The notes beneath the pieces are model-generated. The model worked only from the letters and a program-made list of their open reading frames with translations, was not told the DNA's origin and did not search any database. The translations under genes and the position numbers were made by a program. Positions 44,103 through 52,355 of a stretch of DNA of 64,000 nt are shown in pieces (position 1 is the stretch's first letter; each line of letters begins with the position of its first letter). This DNA comes from Brevundimonas sp. (GTDB lineage: Bacteria; Pseudomonadota; Alphaproteobacteria; Caulobacterales; Caulobacteraceae), in NCBI RefSeq assembly GCF_030704825.1, contig NZ_JAUYNX010000014.1, forward strand, positions 434,001 to 498,000, in the 5' to 3' direction.

Positions 44103-45625
44103 GCAAAGTGGTCAAGACTGCACCCCATGCGGCGGCGCCCCTCAAGGCGCGCCGCTTCGGCCTGTACGCCCAGCACGAGTCGATCGTGCTGATGCGGCGC
44201 GACTGCCACGTCTGCCGCTCCGAAGGCCTGTCGTCCCGCTCCCAGGTGGTGCTTTCGGCCGCCGGCCGGGAGGTCTACGCCACCCTGTACCAGATGGACG
44301 GCGACGTTCTCGGCCTCGACGAGGCGGCGCTCTCCGAAGAGGCCTGGCGGCAGTTGGCGGTGGCGCCGGGCGATCCCGTCGTCGTGCGACACGCTCCGGC
44401 CATCGAATCCATGTCCAGCGTTCGCCGCCGGATCTATGGAGCGCGGCTGGATGAGGCCGCGATCCGGGGTGTCGTCAGGGACGTGGCCGCCGGGCGATAC
44501 ACGCCGATCCATCTCGCGGCCTTTCTGACCGCGACATCGGTGCTGCCGATGGACGACGCCGAGACGGGGGCGCTGACCCGGGCCATGGTGGACGTCGGCG
44601 ACCGCCTGAGCTGGCCGTCGGATATCGTCATGGACAAACACTGCATCGGCGGACTTCCCGGCAACCGCACGACGCCGATCGTCGTCGCCATCCTCGCCGC
44701 CTGCGGCCTGGTCACGCCCAAGACCTCCTCGCGGGCCATCACTTCACCGGCCGGCACGGCCGACACCATGGAGACCCTGGCGCCGGTCGATCTCGATCTG
44801 CCCGCCATGCGCCGCGTGGTGGAAGCCGAGAACGGCTGCGTCGTCTGGGGCGGGGCTGTGAAGCTCAGCCCGGTCGACGACATCTTTATCCGCGTGGAGC
44901 GGGTCCTCGACGTCGACACCGAAGGCCAGCTGATCGCCTCGGTCCTGTCCAAGAAGATCGCGGCGGGTTCCACCCATGTGGTGCTGGACATTCCCGTAGG
45001 CGCCACCGCCAAGGTGCGGACGAGAGAGGCGGCCGCGAAGTTGGCGCAACGGCTCGTCGAGATCGCGGCCCGGTTCGACCTGAAGGCCCTCTGCGTTCAG
45101 ACCGACGGGGAGCAGCCGGTCGGCGTCGGCATCGGCCCGGCGCTGGAAGCGCTTGATGTTCTGGCGGTGCTGCAGAACCGACCCGAAGCGCCGCAGGACC
45201 TGCGCCAGCGCGCCTGCCTGCTGGCGGGCGCCGCGCTCGAACTTGCCGGCGTGGCGAAAGCCGGTCGGGGCGCCGAAGCGGCCGAGGCTGTTCTCGCTGA
45301 TGGTCGCGCCTGGGCGCGATTTGAGCGGATCTGCGAGGCGCAAGGGGGCATGCGCACACCGCCGGTCGCGGCCCAGCGGGCGCCCATCCAGGCGACCCGA
45401 TCCGGCCGCGTCATCCTCATCAACAACCGCCAGGTCGCTACGCTGGCCAAGCTGGCTGGCGCGCCTGAACGCAAGGCCGCCGGCGTCCAGATGCAGGTGC
45501 GCCTGGGCACCGAAGTCTCAGCGGGCCAGCCATTGCTGACGGTGCACGCCGAGACGGCGGGCGAACTCGCCTATGCGCTCGACTATGCGGCGTCGCATGG
45601 CGAGATGATCGATATCGAGGCCTGA
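44099..45625 (+). CDS. AMP phosphorylase / thymidine phosphorylase family protein (archaeal type)
   Basis: 508 residues from a GTG overlapping the MBL gene stop. An N-terminal ~85-residue beta domain precedes the nucleoside phosphorylase core: DKHCIGGLPGNRTTPIVVAILAACG and TSSRAITSPAGTADTMETL are the phosphate and base-binding motifs of the archaeal AMP phosphorylase branch rather than of E. coli DeoA. It splits AMP (or CMP/UMP or deoxynucleosides) with phosphate, giving ribose 1,5-bisphosphate or pentose 1-phosphate. Its last 43 bp overlap the sigma gene on the opposite strand. A 48-codon remnant of a second copy is at 13412-13558. Confidence 0.88.
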   Translation: MSKVVKTAPHAAAPLKARRFGLYAQHESIVLMRRDCHVCRSEGLSSRSQVVLSAAGREVYATLYQMDGDVLGLDEAALSEEAWRQLAVAPGDPVVVRHAPAIESMSSVRRRIYGARLDEAAIRGVVRDVAAGRYTPIHLAAFLTATSVLPMDDAETGALTRAMVDVGDRLSWPSDIVMDKHCIGGLPGNRTTPIVVAILAACGLVTPKTSSRAITSPAGTADTMETLAPVDLDLPAMRRVVEAENGCVVWGGAVKLSPVDDIFIRVERVLDVDTEGQLIASVLSKKIAAGSTHVVLDIPVGATAKVRTREAAAKLAQRLVEIAARFDLKALCVQTDGEQPVGVGIGPALEALDVLAVLQNRPEAPQDLRQRACLLAGAALELAGVAKAGRGAEAAEAVLADGRAWARFERICEAQGGMRTPPVAAQRAPIQATRSGRVILINNRQVATLAKLAGAPERKAAGVQMQVRLGTEVSAGQPLLTVHAETAGELAYALDYAASHGEMIDIEA

Positions 45626-46269
45626 CCCGCCGTATCGACGGCTTGCCTCCACCGCGCCGCGAGGGCGCAGGGCTCCGGGCAGGCGCCGCAACGCGCCTGC
45701 ATGCGTTCACGCAGCGCCGCCCGGGCGCGGTGGACCCGAACACCGATGTTGTTGGTGGTCAGCTGCATCTCGACGGCGATCACCTTCAGCGGCGTCTCCT
45801 GGAGCTCGGCGCGCCGCAGGAGCTGGGCGGTCTCCGGCCCCAGGTCGTCCAGTGCTCCCGCCAGGCATTGCAAAGCCCGGTCCAGACCCTCGGGCGCATC
45901 ATCTGCGGCGGGTACAGGAAACTCCGACAGCATGGCCTCATTCAGCCGTGTACGGCTCGCATTGCGCCTGTAGCGGTCGAACAGGGCGTTGCGCAGCGCG
46001 ATGCCGAGCCATGCATCAATCTTGCCGGGGTTGGTCAGGTGTCTTGCACCCTGGGTGGCCTTCAGGGCGAACTCCTGCAGAACGTCTTCGGCGTCTTCCT
46101 GGGACCGGAGGCGTCGCCTGAGGAAACGCAAATGGCCGGCCCGGCCCTTTCGAAGCCGGAGTTCCACGAACTGGTGAGTGTCCTCGGGACGGGCCGACGC
46201 CGGGACAAGGCCAAGCGGAGCGCGCGCTGTCCCGGGCGCGGTCGATATGGAGGCGTAATTCAGGCTCAT
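45583..46269 (-). CDS. ECF sigma factor with C-terminal Cys motif (CorE-like), copy B
   Basis: 228 residues from ATG 46269 (MSLN, GGACGGGAT upstream); an ATG at 46341 is in frame but less supported. Region 2: RFLRRRLRSQEDAEDVLQEFALKA, DAWLGIALRNALFDRYRRNASRTRL. Region 4: LGPETAQLLRRAELQETPLKVIAVEMQLTTNNIGVRVHRARAAL. The tail has RCGACPEPCALAARW (Cys-x2-Cys-x3-Cys) and ends SPCDAA. Paralogue of 13516-14214. The tail probably senses metal directly as in CorE. A GAGGG-N15-GCGTA promoter begins 107 nt upstream on the other strand. Confidence 0.85.
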   Translation of the reverse strand: MSLNYASISTAPGTARAPLGLVPASARPEDTHQFVELRLRKGRAGHLRFLRRRLRSQEDAEDVLQEFALKATQGARHLTNPGKIDAWLGIALRNALFDRYRRNASRTRLNEAMLSEFPVPAADDAPEGLDRALQCLAGALDDLGPETAQLLRRAELQETPLKVIAVEMQLTTNNIGVRVHRARAALRERMQARCGACPEPCALAARWRQAVDTAGQASISIISPCDAA

Positions 46270-46376
46270 CTGACAAATCCCGTCCTTCAACTCGAAAGCA
46301 GGATCGGTTCCGAAATGTCGGCCGGGATTGCGATAGATCAAACGGTCAGATCAAGAATATTTGCAGCCGATATTCC

Positions 46377-46403
46377 GAGGGATTGTCCTTTGCGGCGCGT
46401 ATT
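46377..46403 (+). promoter_or_regulatory. ECF-type promoter candidate divergent from sigma copy B
   Basis: GAGGG (46377-46381), 15-nt spacer, GCGTATT (46397-46403). Its distance from the sigma ATG (107 nt) is nearly that of copy A (104 nt). Downstream, 145 bp to the convergent methyltransferase end hold no recognisable gene. Confidence 0.6.
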
Positions 46404-46548
46404 GGCTCTGTGAGCGAGGCAAGGCCGTCCGGCGAAAGCTGAAACGAATCCTGCGGTCGTGTGGTGAGCGCCCTTCGGATGCAGGCGGCGCCAATCGCCG
46501 ACCTGTAATGGGCGTAGGGAGCTTTGAGATCGGGACCCGAACGGAATA

Positions 46549-47208
46549 TCAGAGGCGGGAAGGCGCCGGGGCCGCCCGGGAGCGCAGCCGCGGAATGAAG
46601 GCCGGCGTGGCCCGCCTGTAGGTTGCGTACTCCGGGCCGAAGCGGGCTTCGGTCTCGCGTTCCTCGCTCCTTGCCAGCCGCCAGTACATGAAGACCAGGA
46701 CCGGGAACATGGCCAGGGTGAGAACCGTCGGCCACTGCAACAGGAAGCCGAACATCACCAGGACGAAGCCGACGTATTGCGGATGGCGGATGGACCGATA
46801 GGGTCCGCTGGCGGCCAATGCGCCTTCCTGCTGAGCGCGATAGAGCACCGGCCAGGCCGCGGAGATGAGCCAGAAGCCGCCGCCGATGAAGGCGAAGCTG
46901 AGGATGTGGAAGGGTCCGAAATGGGGGTTCGCCCTCCAGCCGAACATCGTCTCCAGGAGGTGGCCGGCGTCGTGCGACCACCAATCGACGCCGGGGAAGC
47001 GCGTTTGCAGCCAGCCGGACAGGAAATAGAGGGTGAGCGGAAAGCCGTACATCTCGGTGAAGAGCGCCACCAGGAAGGCGCTGAAGGCGCCGAACGAGCG
47101 CCAGTCCCGGCCCGTCCTCGGCTTGAAGAAGGTGAAGGCGAAAAAGATGAAGAGGACCGAGTTCAGGATGACGAGGGACCAGAGGCCGTAGGCTTGCGGT
47201 TCGGGCAT
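46549..47208 (-). CDS. Isoprenylcysteine methyltransferase-family membrane protein
   Basis: 219 residues from ATG 47208. Six hydrophobic helices; the central loop has GWLQTRFPGVDWWSHDAGHLLETMFGW and the C-terminal SAM-binding ICMT motif is ASGPYRSIRHPQYVGFVLVMFGF, then EERETEARFGPEYATYRRATPAFIPRL. These larger ICMT-like proteins are common in heavy-metal islands next to DUF2933 and P-type ATPase genes; their substrate is unknown. It is 11 bp from the DUF2933 gene. A truncated, nonsense-mutated copy adjoins the ATPase at 17 kb. Confidence 0.85.
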   Translation of the reverse strand: MPEPQAYGLWSLVILNSVLFIFFAFTFFKPRTGRDWRSFGAFSAFLVALFTEMYGFPLTLYFLSGWLQTRFPGVDWWSHDAGHLLETMFGWRANPHFGPFHILSFAFIGGGFWLISAAWPVLYRAQQEGALAASGPYRSIRHPQYVGFVLVMFGFLLQWPTVLTLAMFPVLVFMYWRLARSEERETEARFGPEYATYRRATPAFIPRLRSRAAPAPSRL

Positions 47209-47219
47209 GGGAACCTCGC

Positions 47220-47459
47220 TCAGGATTGGTGCGGACGGGAGGAATCGGCGGCCGAAGGGCCCGGCGGTCCCTGACGATGCCCGCGCCCATGACCGCCGTG
47301 CATGGTCATGTGCAGCAGCGGGCAGAGCAGGATCAGGAGGAACGGCAGCCAGCCGAGGAGATGAACACGATGCTCCCCGATGAGCAGATAGGCCAACCCT
47401 GCGCCGAAGGCTGCGAAGGTGAGGAGATTCAGGATGCGTCCTGGTCGGTTCGAAGCCAT
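47220..47459 (-). CDS. DUF2933 small membrane protein
   Basis: 79 residues: two short helices (LLTFAAFGAGLAYLLIGEH and HLLGWLPFLLILLCPLLHMTMHG) followed by HGGHGRGHRQG. The Cys-Pro-Leu-Leu-His-Met-x-Met-His end is the DUF2933 signature and a plausible copper site at the membrane surface. First gene of the unit with the ICMT-like protein. Confidence 0.85.
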   Translation of the reverse strand: MASNRPGRILNLLTFAAFGAGLAYLLIGEHRVHLLGWLPFLLILLCPLLHMTMHGGHGRGHRQGPPGPSAADSSRPHQS

Positions 47460-47656
47460 GGGGCTGAATCCTTTCGGGAGAGACTGAACATCGCTGCCTG
47501 TCAGACGCCGCCGGCGGCAAAGTATTACGCCGCGCCCGGATCGAGGGTGAGGGCGGCGAGGCGGCCGGCGCGGTCGGGTCTGTAACGGGCGAGGATTGGC
47601 TGCGTCAGGACGTGAACAGCACGCCCGGCGTGCGCCAGCCCGAGGTCAACGCCAGG

Positions 47657-48826
47657 ATGCCGCCTGTCCTCGCCCTCAACGTCGGCTCCTCCACGGTCAA
47701 GTTCGGCGTGTTCGAAGCCGCCCGGGGACACCTTGCACCGGTGTTGCGGGGCCGGATCGAATCTAACGGCGCGGGTCGACGGCTCGTGAGCCAGGACGCC
47801 GCCGGCGGCGTCCTGTCCGAAACGCCCTGGGTCGCCGGGGGCGACGACGCGACGTCAGATCTGTTGCGTTGGGTGGAGGCGCGACTGGCCGGGCCCGTGG
47901 CCGCGGTCGGACATCGCGTGGTCCACGGCGGCCCCGACTTCAGCCAGGCGGTCGCCGCCTCCGAACCGGTTCTCGAGAGCCTTGAGGCCCTTGCCCCGCT
48001 TGCGCCCCTGCACCAGCAGCAAGGACTTGCGGGGGTCCGGGCGCTCCGCAAGGCGTGTCCCGATCTGCCTCAGGTCCTGACGTTCGATACCGCCTTCCAT
48101 GGCGGTCACGAACCGGTGGCGGATCGGCTGGGTCTGCCCCGGCTCTGGGAAGCCAGAGGGCTTCGCCGCTACGGCTTCCACGGCCTGTCCTACGAGTCTG
48201 TGGCCGGACAGCTTGCGATGCTCGATCCGTCGATGGCTGAGGGACGCGTGGTTGCGGCCCATCTGGGTTCGGGCGCGAGCCTTTGCGCGCTGAGGAACGG
48301 CCGGAGCATCGACACCACCATGGGCGCCACGCCGCTCGACGGCCTGGTCATGGGCACGCGCTGTGGGAGCCTGGACCCTGGGGTGGTGCTCTATCTGCAG
48401 CAAGCCGGGGGCCTCGACGCCGCCGGATTGGTCGATCTGCTCTATCGGCGCTCCGGCCTGCTGGGCGTCTCGGGTCTCAGTGGCGACATGCGGGTTTTGC
48501 TGGAAAGCGACAGCCCGGCCGCGCGGGAGGCGGTCGATCTGTTCGTCTATCGGGCGGCGCGCGAGGTCGCGGCCCTGGCGGGGAGCCTGGAGGGTCTCGA
48601 CGGTCTGGTCTTCACCGCGGGCATCGGCGAGAATTCGCCGCGGATCCGCGCGGAGACCTGCGCACGGCTCGCCTGGTTGGGGGTCGAACTCGACCCGGCC
48701 GCCAATCGTCGCGGTTCTGGACGCCTGAGCCCGGTCGGCGCTCCCGTCACCGTCCGGATGATCCGCACAGATGAAGAACGCGTGATCGCCCGCCACACGT
48801 CGCGGCTGCTCGGCCTTGACCGGTGA
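47657..48826 (+). CDS. ackA: Acetate kinase
   Basis: 389 residues from ATG 47657; GTG 47612 is in frame but would add 15 residues before the conserved LALNVGSSTVKFGVFEA. ASKHA kinase motifs: VGHRVVHGGPDF, FDTAFH, RYGFHGLSYE, AAHLGSGASLCALRNGRSIDTTMGATPLDGLVMGTRCGSLDPG and FTAGIGENSPRIR. Transfers phosphate from acetyl phosphate to ADP, giving acetate and ATP. No phosphotransacetylase is in the window, so acetyl phosphate would come from the phosphoketolase-type enzyme at 40.4 kb. Confidence 0.93.
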   Translation: MPPVLALNVGSSTVKFGVFEAARGHLAPVLRGRIESNGAGRRLVSQDAAGGVLSETPWVAGGDDATSDLLRWVEARLAGPVAAVGHRVVHGGPDFSQAVAASEPVLESLEALAPLAPLHQQQGLAGVRALRKACPDLPQVLTFDTAFHGGHEPVADRLGLPRLWEARGLRRYGFHGLSYESVAGQLAMLDPSMAEGRVVAAHLGSGASLCALRNGRSIDTTMGATPLDGLVMGTRCGSLDPGVVLYLQQAGGLDAAGLVDLLYRRSGLLGVSGLSGDMRVLLESDSPAAREAVDLFVYRAAREVAALAGSLEGLDGLVFTAGIGENSPRIRAETCARLAWLGVELDPAANRRGSGRLSPVGAPVTVRMIRTDEERVIARHTSRLLGLDR

Positions 48827-48875
48827 CCCGGCGCGGTTCACGCCGGTTCGCCACCACAAGGAGGCCCGTTCATTG

Positions 48876-50234
48876 ATGTCCGACCTGTCGCCCTCGGCCG
48901 GCTCCGTACGCGCAGACCAGCTAAACGGCGGCTGCTTCTGCGTGGGGGTGGATCAGACGGCCCTCGCGGCCGCGCTTGATCGTGAGACGGGGATCCCCGG
49001 ATTTGCCGCGGACCTGGCGGAAACCCACCCCTGGCTGTTCGCGCGGTCCCCCGTCTTCCTGCCCGCGGAGACGCTCGACCGGATGATGGCCGTGGTCGCG
49101 GCCGCGGAAACGGCGGTAATGCTACCCGGCTATCGCGAAGCGGCGGCTGCATGGACGCCCCCGCTCGCACGTCGGGATCCCGGTCCTCATGGTGTCTTCA
49201 TGGGGTATGACTTCCACGTCACGCCGTCCGGCCCCAAGCTCATCGAGATCAACACCAACGCCGGAGGCGCCTTCCTGAACGCGGTTCTCGCCCGCTCGCA
49301 GCAGATCTGTTGCGCCGGCGTCGTCGCCGGTGTCGAAACGCCCGGACCCGCTGCGTTCCAGCAGCAGGTCGGCGAGATGTTCCGTAAAGAGTGGCGACTG
49401 CAAAACGGGAAAGGGACGCCCGCAACGGTGGCCATCCTCGATGATGATCCGCAGGCGCAGCCGCTGTACCCGGAGTTCAGGCTCGCCCAGGCTCAGCTTC
49501 GGGCGGCCGGCCTTGAAGCCCTGGTCGCGGACCCTCGCGATCTGACGATCGTAGGTGATGCGCTGATGCTCGGCGGCGTCCGGGTGGACATCGTCTACAA
49601 TCGCCTCGTCGATTTTCTGCTGGAGCAGCCGACCCATGCGGTCCTGAGGCAGGCCTATGAGCGAGGCCTGGTGGTGGTCACGCCCAACCCGCACATCTAT
49701 AGCCGCCTCGCGGACAAGCAGAACCTCACCCTGCTGTCCGACCCCGACAGCCTGCGCAGCTGGGGACTGGCGGCGGAGCCGGCCGCGGTTCTTGCGGCGG
49801 CCGTTCCCCGCACCATCCTCGTACGGCCGGAAAACGCCGCCGAGCTTTGGGCGGACCGGCGCAACTGGTTCTTCAAGCCGGCCCGGGGCCACGCCAGCAA
49901 GGCGGCCTACCGCGGCGACAAACTCACCCGGCGGGTCTGGGAAGAGATCAGGAACGCCACCTACGTCGCCCAGACCTACGCCGCTCCGGGGGAACGACGC
50001 ATCCCGCCCGCCGCCGAGCCGGTCAGTCTGAAGGTCGATGTGCGCCTCTACACCTACGGGGGGAGGATGCTGCTCGCGGCCGCCCGGCTCTACCAGGGGC
50101 AGACCACCAACATGCGCACGCCCGGCGGGGGTTTCGCGCCGGTCCTCGTTCTGCCGGCAGCCGTGGCCAACATTGATGAGTGCCCCGGCGCCGTCAAACC
50201 GTCACCCGGCGCGGCCTGTCACGACCGTTCATAG
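48876..50234 (+). CDS. ATP-grasp-like protein of unknown function
   Basis: 452 residues from ATG 48876 with AAGGAGG upstream, 49 bp after ackA. Near the N-terminus NGGCFCVGVDQTALAAAL has a Cys-x-Cys. The segment PKLIEINTNAGGAFLNAVL looks like the ATP-grasp Mg-binding strand (Glu-x-Asn), though placed early, as in circularly permuted ATP-grasp proteins; FFKPARGHASKAAYRGDKLTRRVW later fits the nucleotide-binding Lys loop, and SLKVDVRLYTYGGRMLLAAARLYQG a late strand. Predicted to join a carboxylate to an amine or thiol using ATP; substrate unknown. Its 3' end overlaps the next, convergent gene by 16 bp. Confidence 0.6.
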   Translation: MSDLSPSAGSVRADQLNGGCFCVGVDQTALAAALDRETGIPGFAADLAETHPWLFARSPVFLPAETLDRMMAVVAAAETAVMLPGYREAAAAWTPPLARRDPGPHGVFMGYDFHVTPSGPKLIEINTNAGGAFLNAVLARSQQICCAGVVAGVETPGPAAFQQQVGEMFRKEWRLQNGKGTPATVAILDDDPQAQPLYPEFRLAQAQLRAAGLEALVADPRDLTIVGDALMLGGVRVDIVYNRLVDFLLEQPTHAVLRQAYERGLVVVTPNPHIYSRLADKQNLTLLSDPDSLRSWGLAAEPAAVLAAAVPRTILVRPENAAELWADRRNWFFKPARGHASKAAYRGDKLTRRVWEEIRNATYVAQTYAAPGERRIPPAAEPVSLKVDVRLYTYGGRMLLAAARLYQGQTTNMRTPGGGFAPVLVLPAAVANIDECPGAVKPSPGAACHDRS

Positions 50235-50743
50235 GCGAAGACGGCCCTGACCGGATCATCACGCCGACCAGGGCGCGCCACGTGAAAGGTCAGCAGGTAG
50301 CGCCCGGGTCGCCGAAGCGAGACATAGCCGCCGTAGGTGGCTAAACCGTCCAGGGGCATGAGTTCCAGCGGCCCGGCTCCGGGCCCGGGGTTATGTGGCC
50401 CGCTGATGCTCAGGGACACCTCGGCGTCATCGATGCGCCGGTTTGTTGCGGCGTCGAACACAGCGAGCGTGACGTGATCGGTCCCCGAAGGCGGCCCCTC
50501 GTGCATCCGGGCCTCGGGGTGGGACCGGGGGTGGGCGGCCACGGTGGCGCTATCGACCACGCCATACTCAAGTCGCAGCCCGTCAACGGTCTGCGATTGA
50601 CCGTCAAAGGTCTGCGACTGGCCGTCCACGGTCTGCGAGGGGTCATGGGAGGGCTCAGCCTGGCAGGACGCCAGCGACAGCGCCCCAAAGACGCCCAGCA
50701 GGAGCGGGCGCGCCCTGTGGCGCAAGGAATGGACGACAGACAT
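50219..50743 (-). CDS. Lipoprotein with short tandem repeat and Ig-like domain
   Basis: 174 residues from ATG 50743. Lipoprotein signal (LLGVFGALSLASC), then SQTVDGQSQTFDGQSQTVDG, three units of an eight-residue repeat. The rest (DHVTLAVFDAATNRRIDDAEVSLSISGPH, YGGYVSLRRPGRYLLTFHVARPG) resembles beta-sandwich domains found in periplasmic copper-related or FixH-like proteins. Function unknown; it faces the ATP-grasp gene tail to tail. Confidence 0.7.
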   Translation of the reverse strand: MSVVHSLRHRARPLLLGVFGALSLASCQAEPSHDPSQTVDGQSQTFDGQSQTVDGLRLEYGVVDSATVAAHPRSHPEARMHEGPPSGTDHVTLAVFDAATNRRIDDAEVSLSISGPHNPGPGAGPLELMPLDGLATYGGYVSLRRPGRYLLTFHVARPGRRDDPVRAVFAYERS

Positions 50744-50971
50744 CTTCCGGCCTTTTCGCGGTGATCGGAACTGAACGTTCATCGATGAATGACGCGCGCC
50801 CGCGCCCCGACATTACAAGACTTCCGTCCCCACACGGCCGGACGACCGCTTCGAACCGGATTGCGGCTTCTGCTGGCCCGAATGGATCACTGCCCAGTCC
50901 ACCACCCGTTGATCATCGGGTTCGGCGGCGTGCTCCAGCCCGCTTGTTTCACTAAGGCGCGTCAACCGGCG

Positions 50972-51265
50972 TTATTCGCCGAGCACCCGTCCCGCCAGAT
51001 TGTAGCAGTGGGCTATCAGCACGCCGAAAATTCCGCCCACGATGAAGGCGCACAGGCTGCCGATCCCCAGCGCCGCGACAGAACCCATGGATTGGTCCGT
51101 GAGTTGCGTTGTGAACAGGCCGATGAAGGCGTCGGCGCCGGGCAGGCCCAGGGCGGCCCATATCCACCCGAGAACAAACAGCCAGAGCGTCGCGAATGCG
51201 CCCGTGCTCGCGACGCGAAGGACATGCAGGCGGGTGCGTCGCGGAAGGACTTTGGCTTCAGTCAT
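50972..51265 (-). CDS. Small two-helix membrane protein, DUF5676-like
   Basis: 97 residues from ATG 51265 with AAGGAGG upstream. Helices about 20-42 and 65-90; the end GGIFGVLIAHCYNLAGR is arranged like GAYAGLVFCPVYNWLNRR of the DUF5676 protein at 51528-51788, suggesting distant homology. Last of a minus-strand series of small membrane proteins (52016 to 50972). Confidence 0.6.
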   Translation of the reverse strand: MTEAKVLPRRTRLHVLRVASTGAFATLWLFVLGWIWAALGLPGADAFIGLFTTQLTDQSMGSVAALGIGSLCAFIVGGIFGVLIAHCYNLAGRVLGE

Positions 51266-51527
51266 GGCGATCCTCCTTGAGGTTGGTCGGGTCGTCGACA
51301 ATCGTCGGCCCGTGCTGGCCATGACGCGCGGCGAGCCTGGAGTTTACGGGGCCGCCACCCGGCATCGACGAGGGTGAGGGTGAACGGTCGTGACACGGGC
51401 GCCATGACGACGCCAGTCAGTGGTTTTCCACTCGTGCTTCTCTTATCGGGTCTGCAACGGGCCCGTGACCCGCGCGGTAAGCGTCCCCCGATCCTGGGAG
51501 TCCCGAAAGCCCCATGGCCCTCCGTAT

Positions 51528-51788
51528 CTAACCCCGACCCCAGCGCCGGTTCAGCCAGTTGTAGACGGGGCAAAAAACCAATCCGGCGTAGGCCCCGTAG
51601 AGAAAGCTCTCGGCAAGGCCCAACAGGAATCCGGGCCATGTCAGCCACTGGAAGGCGGGCAACAGCTGCTCCAGCAGAGCCTGCGCATGCAAATTCTCGG
51701 GCGCGATCAAACCGTAGACCACGCACAGGAGGAACGTCACGGACGCCCATATGCCGAGGGCCCAGCTCACAATTCTAGTGTCCATCAT
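51528..51788 (-). CDS. DUF5676 family small membrane protein
   Basis: 86 residues from ATG 51788 (GGAAACG upstream; the next codon is also ATG). Two helices: WALGIWASVTFLLCVVYGL and a longer one ending ESFLYGAYAGLVFCPVYNWLNRRW, the DUF5676 signature. Common in heavy-metal islands beside DUF2933; no function is established. Confidence 0.8.
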   Translation of the reverse strand: MMDTRIVSWALGIWASVTFLLCVVYGLIAPENLHAQALLEQLLPAFQWLTWPGFLLGLAESFLYGAYAGLVFCPVYNWLNRRWGRG

Positions 51789-51836
51789 GCGGCGTTTCCT
51801 TCGATGCTTCTGCAACCTGGCCGGGCCCGATCCCGC

Positions 51837-52016
51837 TCAGTGGACATGGGGCGGTTTTCGGTCGTCCTCTCGCGAAACGCCGCCATCGCTGTCCTCCTCG
51901 GCTCGGCGCGACCCATGACCGCCGTGCCCGCCGTGCCCGCCGTGCCCCACAAGGTGCAGCCCTACGAAGGCCGCCCCGAACAGGAGCCAGGGCCAGTTGT
52001 CCACCACCCAATTCAT
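51837..52016 (-). CDS. 59-residue DUF2933-like His-rich membrane peptide
   Basis: A short gene from ATG 52016 (AGGAAAG upstream) to a TGA at 51837-51839. It encodes one helix (WPWLLFGAAFVGLHLVG) then HGGHGGHGGHG and an acidic tail ending KPPHVH. The His-Gly repeats echo the DUF2933 protein at 47.2 kb. It starts the minus-strand unit with the DUF5676 gene (48-bp gap). Likely a copper or other transition-metal ligand at the membrane. Confidence 0.75.
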   Translation of the reverse strand: MNWVVDNWPWLLFGAAFVGLHLVGHGGHGGHGGHGSRRAEEDSDGGVSREDDRKPPHVH

Positions 52017-52355
52017 CGGTCTTTCCTGGATCTTTCGGTGGAGCGTTCGGTCCGAGCTCCGGCATGGCCGAAGTCTTGTCAGGATCGCTCCGATGAACCC
52101 TATGACGCGGCCGATCCAGGCTCCTTACAGAACAGGGGCGGATCACGCCGGGAGCGCTTCGGGCGCCGTCGCTTTTGGAAGCCCCGGGGCCAGATCCGTA
52201 TCGCACGGACAGATCGCGTCTCCGGGTGTCCGACCGGACGCGTGTCGTTTGAGATGGATCACCGCCGGTTTTTTGGCTCGAGACTTTATTGGCCAGCGGG
52301 ATATAGTCCCGCCAACCCGTCCCCGAGACTGTCGAGCGTTTGGGATTGAACACGC
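52017..52355. other. Divergent intergenic region with palindrome
   Basis: About 340 bp between divergent genes; no coding frame supported. A palindrome GCGGGATATAGTCCCGC (52296-52312) lies 44 bp before the gene at 52356 and could be a repressor site overlapping its -10 (TATAGT). Confidence 0.5.
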
